NCBI RefSeq assembly: GCF_932276165.1 | Contig: NC_063995.1 | Coordinates: forward strand, 1,860,001-1,924,000 | DNA length: 64,000 bases | Direction of reading: 5' to 3' | Source of the DNA: Plutella xylostella | Taxonomy: Eukaryota > Arthropoda > Insecta > Lepidoptera > Plutellidae | In this document: in pieces, positions 56,634-64,000 of the stretch | How the letters are laid out: each line of letters opens with the position of its first letter | Numbering within the stretch: the first letter of the stretch is position 1 | Program-made: the position numbers and the translations under genes | Notes under the pieces: model-generated | Told to the model about the DNA's origin: nothing | What the model saw: only the letters and a program-made list of their open reading frames with translations | Databases searched by the model: none

Positions 56634-56862
56634 TCCTAACTACGAGTAATATTATAAATGTGAATGTAACTGTGTCTGTCTGTCTTTCTGTCTGTCTGTC
56701 TGTCTGTCTGTTACTCTTTCACGCCAAAACTACTGAACGGATTTGAATGAAATTTGGTATACATATGGTCTAGACCCTGAGAAAGAACATAGGCTACTTT
56801 TTATCCCGGAATTCCCACGGGAAAACTTTTTAAGGTGAAGCGAAGCTCGCGGGCACAGCTAG
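56634..56862 (-). repeat. RTE-like 3' tail repeat, reverse
   Basis: Starts tcctaactacgagtaatatt and ends gcgggcacagctagt. It lies 234 bp from a direct-strand copy at 57096. Confidence 0.78.
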
Positions 56863-56952
56863 TGTTTAATAAATATTATAACGCCATTTGTACTTATTAT
56901 GATGCGCTTTTAAATGCACTTCAATATTGCAGACAGCGGTCATTATGCTAGT

Positions 56953-57029
56953 CACTCACTCACGAGCAATAAAAAAGTTCCAGTGACCCGTTGTCACTGG
57001 TTTTTTTTTTGGAATTGCTCGTGTGTGTA
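56953..57029. repeat. Very short family I derivative
   Basis: cactcactcacgagcaataa, a gtgacccgttgtcac palindrome, then ggaattgctcgtgtgtgt. Only the ends of family I are kept. Confidence 0.6.
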
Positions 57030-57095
57030 TGTTAACGATACGAATATTATTCGGTGCGTATAACTCAGAGTTAGTTATTTTATTTATATGACACT

Positions 57096-57304
57096 AGCTG
57101 TTCCCGCACGCTTCGCTTCGCCTTAAAAAGTTTTTCCGTGGGAATTCCGGGATAAAAAGTAGCCTATGTTCTTTCCCAGGGTCTAGACCGTATGTATACC
57201 AAATTTCATTCAAATCCGTTCAGTAGTTTTTGCGTGAAAGAGTAACAGACAGACAGACAGACAGACAGACACAGTTACTTTCGCATTTATAATATTAGTT
57301 AGGA
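57096..57304 (+). repeat. RTE-like 3' tail repeat
   Basis: agctgttcccgcacgcttcg to atttataatattagttagga. Confidence 0.78.
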
Positions 57305-57554
57305 TGAATACTTAATTACTTACCTACCCTTCAATTCAAGGTTTTGTCACACGTAAGTAAAGGGTACGAAACACAAAACAACAATGTCACTAGCTGTCTG
57401 ATTACATTGTGTCCGTGATAAAAACTATCGTACACATTTGTCTTTCTTTCACTAGAGAGAACTCTTTGAGCCGTGCTAGTGCCACCGCGCACTCGTGTTG
57501 GTTTAATTTGAGCAGCTCCAGTCAGTTAATTGCTGCATAGGTCATCACGTTGGT

Positions 57555-57735
57555 CTAAATCACCGCATAACTTTGAACGGCAAAGTCGACTTGATAAAAT
57601 ATGGCTAAGAACACACAGAATAACGTGACCAAAAAAAAATAATCGAAAATCGGTTCAGCCGTAAGCTATCTGCACTGACGCACAAATACACAGACACTTT
57701 CATACCCCTTTGCTGTCGGATGTTAAAAAAAGAAG
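57555..57735 (+). repeat. Interspersed repeat family R
   Basis: cataactttgaacggcaaag and tacccctttgctgtcgg. A family F fragment (acgaacgaacgagagctttc) follows to about 57800. Confidence 0.55.
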
Positions 57736-57800
57736 GAACGAACGAACGAGAGCTTTCATGCTATCGGTACGGTTATACAACAGGATAGTGTCGTGGTTAA

Positions 57801-58817
57801 AAGAAGATAAATCTCAACATACTATACAAATTGAACACACTTTGAGAATAAAAGCGTTGACTTACAAATTTTAATAGCAACTAGTGAACGAATCCGTTCT
57901 GTTATTTAAAAAGACCTGAATTAGTATAACAAATCACCACATCTTCTCCAGTTGATGAGAAATCCTCATTTATTCTTGTTAAGTGCCAGACAATTACTTA
58001 GGTGTGTACTTGCTTTTAATTTCATGAGATTGATAGCTTTCATTAGGGGTTGGAAATGTTCCATGCATACAAATAAGAGAAATCTCATATATTTTGATCA
58101 CCACCGAATTAAGGAGAGTTAGGGGGCAAAACAAAGTCTTAGATTGCAAAAAATATATAAATAGTCATATATCGTCGAGCATTTCGTATTGGACTGTTTC
58201 GAGTTAATATTTTCAATGCATATGTTATATTATTTTAGTTTGTCACAAAATTTTGTATCGGAATATGATATTTTTGATTTTACAAACCACGCTCACGCAC
58301 TCTACACCACATTCCTTGACTGGACTAGTTTTACCTACTTACTAGGAACTTTATAAGATTTTTGAAATCTAAATCATGTTCGTGGATATTTTCAGTACCT
58401 ACTAGACATAGACATAGACACATCGTTTATTTACTAAAAAAATACACATCACAAATACAAAACAACATCAATAGGTACACTGACATAAAGAATCACAATA
58501 ATTGTAGTGTGGTGTACTACCACTACCTAAGTCCTTCTCATACTACTCGCAAACGTCACACGAGACAAGAACAAAAGCTATTTATTATTTTCCTACAGAA
58601 GTCTCTGTAGCAAAATTCACTTTACGAAGTCATTCTCACTTTTCGAATAAATCTTTCATAATGGAGTCGAGTTATAAACAAAGCACACTTGTAGTTACTG
58701 TCTGAACTGTTCTTACGGCACAGTGGGGAAATCACAACCGATGCTGATGTTGTATCAGTCAGAGTGATTTTTTGAACTTTCAGGGACATGAATTTGAAAT
58801 GTGCTTGAAAGATTAAG
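57801..58817. other. AT-rich spacer
   Basis: (gacata)n at 58396-58412. An A-rich stretch follows that could be a reversed LINE tail. Confidence 0.3.
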
Positions 58818-58965
58818 TGCCAGTTTTTCCATAGTCGGTTAGAGCATAACCAGTAGGAGTAGTGGTTGACTTTTGACGCATCTGTCATGAATGTTATATG
58901 GAGATGACGCTTAATTTATAAATCAATCCCTGTCGGTTAGGCTGGAGAAATTGGCACTTAATCTG
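58818..58965. mobile_element. MITE family C, reversed
   Basis: agtgccagtttttccatagt to ggagaaattggcact. The central gtcatgaatgttatatggag matches the other copies in inverse. Confidence 0.78.
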
Positions 58966-59132
58966 GGTATTACCAACGTTTCGAGATGTAATGTAATGTA
59001 ACATGTTACACAGCGAGCATTCGTGCAGTCAGTACGTAGTGTTACGGGGAAACCAGCGAGATTTTAGAACCCAGCGTTGCGTGACATGCTCGCTGGGAAT
59101 GTTACATTAGAGTAACGTTGGTCAGTACCCAC
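58966..59132. mobile_element. MITE family V
   Basis: gggtattaccaacgtt at one end, inverse of gtgggtactgaccaacgtta at the other, with cagcgagcat in both arms. It lies directly next to a family C MITE. Confidence 0.6.
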
Positions 59133-59159
59133 CTTAAGAGTCAAACCCTAATCTAACTA

Positions 59160-59225
59160 TGTACAAATGGCTGTCTTATCGCTTAAAGCGATTTCTTCCA
59201 GACAACTTTTGGTAGATTTCGATAA
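59160..59225 (-). repeat. LINE/SINE 3' tail fragment, reverse
   Basis: gcttaaagcgatttcttcca matches the hairpin of the same tail family. Confidence 0.5.
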
Positions 59226-59955
59226 AAGGGGTAAAGTTATTAATTTAATAATACAGGTCTCAGAAGTGCAGAGTTGCATTGCAACCTAATTACCAAGGGC
59301 CATTTGCTCCTAATATTGGCTTTTAGCAATAATTTTGTGTAGCTACAAATGCGCAATATTACCGGATTCCCAAAAGCAACTCTATCCTAAAAGCTGTGTG
59401 GTACAAATTGCACTGTATTATTCATGGCGGGTCACGGCCAGTAGTCTTCAGAGACGGCGGGGAACAGTGTAACTTCGCCTTAATACTAAATAGAGAGATA
59501 AATTAGCTGCATAGTTAAACCACAGATTAATAAAAAGTCATTGCTGAATACATGCAAGTTTTAGAAGGCATTAAAAACGTCGAGAAGCCTGTAGGTAGGT
59601 AGGTACCTATATGTTATAGTTATGATAATTTACGCTAACGGAGGTGATACGTTAAAAAATATTGAATAAAAGCTACTTTTAAAAAATATTGTGGCCTTTT
59701 ATGTCATGATACGATTATAACAGAAATATACATAGATTACAAAAATATTATCATTTCCAGAAATTTATCCTTTTACACATTGATACAATACTAGCAGTAC
59801 TTACTTCTTAACTAAAAAATAGATACTTTGAGGAAAGACCGACTATACTCTGTTGGAGTTATGCCAAACTGAAAGTCCTTCAAAACTTTGGACTTAGCCG
59901 CATTGTGTTACTTGTACATGACTTATGAGACGCACCCGAGTTCTTGAGGTTACTA
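59226..59955. other. AT-rich spacer, nothing recognised
   Basis: No repeat copy or gene-like ORF. Confidence 0.35.
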
Positions 59956-60097
59956 CTCGTAGCTGTGAAAAAACCAACGAACGAGATCTGCCTTGTAACC
60001 GAAAAAAAAAACAACCAGATCGTAGTTAAATGCAACGAGATAGTCGTGGTTAGCGCAGCATATCCGAAACTTCATACCCGTAGGTAGAGTGACCCCC
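59956..60097. mobile_element. MITE family F, eroded
   Basis: aacgaacgagatctgccttg, gagatagtcgtggttagcgc, and the right end tagagtgaccccc. Confidence 0.55.
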
Positions 60098-60449
60098 GTA
60101 CAGATACGATAAAGACAGAAACCGTATTTATATTGTTTATATTGATAATGCATGAAGCAATCAAATATTAAACCCCAAGTCTGTTTTAAAATGCTAATAT
60201 TCGAGTACCATTTCTCCGTCAGACAGCAGTTTACATAAATATTATAATGTTTTTACTATTCAGTTTCATCTGAAAGGAGACCTTTTATTCAATTTACTTA
60301 TCGTGTTTTCCGTTCACCTTTTTCACCAAAGAATCGTTTTAACACAATTCGTATATCATATTGTAGCTTCTGAAACGACCATGAAAACAAAAATGGTTAT
60401 TTTCTCTATGCCCTTAAAATGACTTTGTGATTTTACGTCGGTCTGTTTA

Positions 60450-60560
60450 CATTTCCCATTACATTGGGACTAACATAAACACTGGCGAAAAGTGGGTGCA
60501 GCAATGCACCTCTGCCTACCCCGCAAGGGAGTACATTAGTACAACGTGTGAGTGTTTATA
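60450..60560 (+). repeat. SINE tail fragment
   Basis: cccattacattgggactaac and gcacctctgcctaccccgca are the same as the tail of the SINE at 5827-6094. No tRNA head. Confidence 0.7.
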
Positions 60561-60750
60561 TTTTTTATATTATACGAGTATATTTCTCAGGAACGCATAG
60601 ATTTACCTAGGTATGCTATAATTTTCATGGAGTAACGGCGTCGTCGGCATGAAGTGGGCGCACTTGTGTGTATTTCTATACAAAGAATACTGAATGCGAT
60701 ACGTCCGTTGGGATCGATGACGAAAGGTGGACGCTTACCTTAAATCAGTA

Positions 60751-60926
60751 CGTCTAGTACAGGTTTGATAGATTGTCGAAAACTATAATAGTTTCGGTTT
60801 TATCGCATACAAAGTGGGCACCTCTTGCGGAAACTATCATGAAACTTATGACAGATAATGTATGCAGGTGACAGAAGAAAACCAAAACTTTTTTCGTTTA
60901 CGTAAATTGCAAAACCCGTACTAGAG
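60751..60926. mobile_element. MITE family U
   Basis: cgtctagtacaggtttgata to ttgcaaaacccgtactagag. Confidence 0.75.
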
Positions 60927-61581
60927 GCCCTGTCAAATAGCATAATAAACAGTCGAGATAATTTTCTGTGGTTATAACGTAGTTCAATGGAAGCGGAAAG
61001 GCGGAAATGTGCGTGGATTAAATTAGTTAAAATTATTAAAATTAATGAATAATTTTATTTTAAGGTACCTACTTGTTTATACAATCTTGAATTGTCACCT
61101 TTATGTAAGATCCTTTGAGATCACTTAATATAAATACAGGTATAATATTTTAATCATAAGAATTTAAATTCTAAAAATATTATGCAACTTCGATATACAT
61201 ATTTACATAAGATAGTTTGGTAGTTATTTGGGCCAATACATACTAATAACTTAAGTCAAGAATATAAATTTAAATCATCAGCATTAAAATTTCAATACAT
61301 TAAAATCCTATCCACACATCCTGTAAACATTCAGAAACAATCCTTTTTAAATATTATATTTATTTACAAAGATTGTATTATTTTTATTTCTATCCCGTTA
61401 TTCCCACGGGAAAACCGCTACAAGCGGAGCGAGCTAAAGCCATGAACTTGGCACTTCACGGGCGGGCACTTACTACCTTCAAATTTAACCGGAAACTCAA
61501 GAAACTTTCGCAGCCAACTGCGTTTCAGCGTCAAGTTTCACTTTCAGGGAAGCCAAAACTTCATGAGACCTTCACAGTTAA
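60927..61581. other. AT-rich spacer
   Basis: Includes a worn RTE-like tail piece at 61385-61450. The 71-aa ORF over it is not supported. Confidence 0.3.
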
Positions 61582-61776
61582 ATCCTAACTAATATTATAA
61601 ATGCGAAAGTAACTGTGTCTTTCTGTTACTCTTTCACGCCAAAACTAAATGGATTTGAATGAAATTTGGTATACATAAATGGTCTAGACCCTGAGAAAAA
61701 ACATAGGCTACTTTTTATCCCGGAACTCCCTCGGGAAAACTTTTTAAGGTGAAGAGAAGCTCTCGGGAACAGCTAG
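61582..61776 (-). repeat. RTE-like 3' tail repeat, reverse
   Basis: Starts atcctaactaatattataaa and ends ctcgggaacagctagt. It has a short gaca run and small deletions. At 61385-61450, tattcccacgggaaaaccgc is a further decayed piece. Confidence 0.75.
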
Positions 61777-61825
61777 TACCTAATATTTTGAGCTCGGAAA
61801 AAGCTGCATTGAACTCAATCAAATA

Positions 61826-61960
61826 CCGGCGACACGGCTCGCAACCTATCATGTTAGCACAAAATGTACATCGTAAAGCGGGTGGCTCGCTTGCCAGTCG
61901 CCTCTGACTACCATTTCGAGGATTACAGTGTCGTGAGCATAATGTATGTATGTATGAAGC
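61826..61960 (+). repeat. SINE tail family L
   Basis: ggcgacacggctcgcaacct and gtcgcctctgactacc, followed by (tatg)n. Confidence 0.68.
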
Positions 61961-62376
61961 TTCTGGAAGGCGTGTATTATTCAGAAGCAGAGAAAGTAAT
62001 GACGCAAGGCTGTCGGCGCTTCTGAGAGATATTCGTGAAATATTGTGCCAATGTCTTGTTTACGTTATTTGTTTCCATAATTTATAGGTTGTAGATTGAG
62101 TCGTACAAAACTATAGCTATACTAGCTATACCTTCATAGAGAAGGTTAGGTTATATTTGTAAATTTACTTTGTCGAGAACTGGACAATATGAATTAATTT
62201 GTTTAAAATGGCGTGAGCTTCAAGTTTTAAAAAGCGCTTCTGAAACCTTCGTGGGAAATAATCCAGTATAACGTCACAGAACTGATTTTGTGACGTTAAA
62301 CTGGTGCTAAGGATTCCTTTAACAATTATTTTAAGGTTTGTTTATATGCTCATCAGGACGCGGGTATGTGCAAGTA
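61961..62376. other. Spacer with one small palindrome
   Basis: agtataacgtcacaga and tttgtgacgttaaact form a loose hairpin at 62258-62304. Confidence 0.3.
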
Positions 62377-62599
62377 GGTATACCGCGACAAACTTATCTG
62401 TTCCGGTGAGAGCGAACTAAATTGATCCATATCTCATTATTTACTAATGAATTATATATTGATATAGATTAGATGGGTTTATTGAAACCACAAGAGCGAA
62501 ATACAACTACTGGCAAACTTAAAATCTTATAGAATGAAGAAATATTACACATTTACGTGAGCTGTCACCGGAACAGATAAGTTTGTGGCACTATACAGT
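62377..62599. mobile_element. MITE family W
   Basis: ggtataccgcgacaaactta and tctgttccggtga, with the inverse tcaccggaacagataagttt and gtggcactatac at the right. Confidence 0.72.
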
Positions 62600-64000
62600 A
62601 TTATGCGAGACATTTGATTATTCGTTATTCAGAACTAAAATGTCACACACACCAGCCTCCAGCCCCGTAGTTACCCTCGTCACCCTGTGGCGACGTGAAT
62701 TATGAACAAATAAATAAAACATACGTAGTTATAATGGTTCCTCATAGTTATAACATTAGTGAGGGTATGCGGAAATTAGGATTGTGTCTAAATAAATGTG
62801 TGTTTTTGAAATGAAATCTAACTTTGGTAATATCATATTACCATTATATTACTAGTGAGGATAGTTTAGGGAATTTGTTTATTTTACGTTACTAATAACA
62901 AAAAGTATAATTAACATGATTGCTATTGCTCATGAGTGTACATTTACGAAATAGAACTTTAGGTGCTGTTGTCTTTTTTACATTCTAGACTAGATAATAG
63001 TGGCAGCAGTAACAATTTGATTATTTCACTAGGACTTCGACCCAGTTATGGTTTCGAATGAAAAGGTTGTAACCTGGTTTGGTTTTATCTCGAGTGACAG
63101 GCCCCCGACGCCTCACATAAGAGGCTCCGCTCTTCAACATAAAAGGCACCCGTTATTGACGAAAATACTCGAAATTTCACCGAAAAATAAAACGTCATTG
63201 TAGGACGGTGGAAAGGGCCGTCCGGAGGGCAGATGGAATTGTTACGATTGTTTGCTAAGAGAAAAGGATATTTTGATTTCCTAGAAATTTTCATGAAACA
63301 TTCATATTCACGACCAAAATGGTTTTTGACCATTAACAAAATTTCGTTTAAAAAAAGTATCAAGACTGTTTTTTAAAAAATTATCAATTATATCCCACAC
63401 CTTGTTGTAAGGGTATCTACAAACTTTCATAATTACCAGTGAATTTTCACTCAATCCTTTTTCTAGCCGTGAATACATGTTTACCAATTTTAAATAAGTA
63501 CAAAATTCGAACGCGAAAAGAGCATTCGAATTCCAAAAACCGTTAAATTCGTGCAATTTAAAGTTGAGCCTCCCGCCGCAGACATCAGCTGTTGCCGGAA
63601 GTGGCGGCCACCTGTCAGGCACAGGCCTTTCCTTTTACACACTTTTATTTTAGGTTATCATTGTTTTTAGTTTAGTCCATGTATTTTTATGTACAGAACT
63701 TATTTAATAATCAGAGGTCTAACATTGGGACATGTGTAGGATTCAGATCTAAGTGCAACTCAACATGATAATATTTTTATGATAATAGTTTTAGTTATTT
63801 TAATATCAAACCCATAGTTCCACTAAAACCCTTCCGTTCCATAGATCCCCTTCGTCATGACTGGTTGATCAAGGAAGAAGCCCCTTTATTCCTGTGCTGT
63901 GAAGCGTCACCCTCACTCCGGATATTCGCCGCTTGCGCACTCCTTGGGTTTCCTGCAGACAGAAAGAGACAAAAGATTAGTCGTTCCTGGGGGGTCACTC
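62600..64000. other. Right end of window, nothing identified
   Basis: Two overlapping minus ORFs (104 and 92 aa, 63085-63622) have no known motif. GC-richer words near 62650-62700 and 63870-63960 could be exon pieces, but no frame is supported. Confidence 0.3.

Noticed and set aside
63085..63622. Two overlapping minus-strand ORFs (104 and 92 codons) near the right edge
   Set aside because: AT-rich, overlapping in different frames, with no recognised motif or conserved partner.
63860..63985. Minus-strand acceptor-like ctctttctgtctgcag followed by an open frame
   Set aside because: A 27-codon open frame at the window edge without a clear donor is too little to call.

Overview
This is a gene-poor, AT-rich, repeat-rich stretch of insect nuclear DNA, most likely from a moth or butterfly (Lepidoptera). 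The evidence is indirect. It has tRNA-headed SINEs, many foldback MITE families, decayed LINE 3' ends with the motifs ADP and YVQQW, short 'accgacttcaaaaaa' and 'agctgttcccgc' repeats, and frequent gtaggtacctac-type words. There are no operons, bacterial signals, rRNA genes or CRISPR arrays, and no host protein can be named.

The clearest coding content is a pair of related two-exon transposase genes of the Merlin/IS1595 (ISXO2-like) type, facing each other tail to tail. The plus-strand copy (21304-23707) splices to an intact 399-aa protein: an acidic exon 1, then a zinc-ribbon plus DDE-type domain in exon 2. The minus-strand copy (28643-27030) keeps the same splice sites but has a 1-nt frameshift at the first catalytic Asp region. 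The intact copy carries a 63-bp in-frame tandem duplication over its presumed third catalytic residue and a 780-bp nonautonomous element in its intron. One further short exon (49760-49809, plus strand), with strong splice sites and a well-placed ATG, suggests the right half of the window lies inside a host gene whose other exons fall outside the window or are too small to recognise.

Layout: 1-8 kb holds a tRNA-headed SINE, several MITEs, a LINE C-terminus on the minus strand and a SINE with a perfect 12-bp target duplication. 8-20 kb is sparse, with scattered MITEs. 20.6-29.3 kb holds the two transposase copies and an inverted repeat that brackets the first. 31.1-32.5 kb is a nested element. 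36-38 kb holds LINE C-termini and a mariner-like MITE. 39.03-41.88 kb is bounded by 37-bp inverted repeats and flanking TA, with no transposase inside. 45-51 kb contains a very long foldback, two almost identical 193-bp MITEs in opposite orientation on either side of the candidate exon, and interrupted MITEs. 53-62 kb is a mosaic of RTE-like tails, SINE tails and MITEs inserted in MITEs. The last 1.4 kb shows nothing I can identify.

Several insertions break other repeats, so their relative order can be read directly. All repeat boundaries were set by eye and may be off by several bases. Family names beyond the Merlin-like transposase, the tRNA-headed SINEs and the LINE C-termini are tentative.
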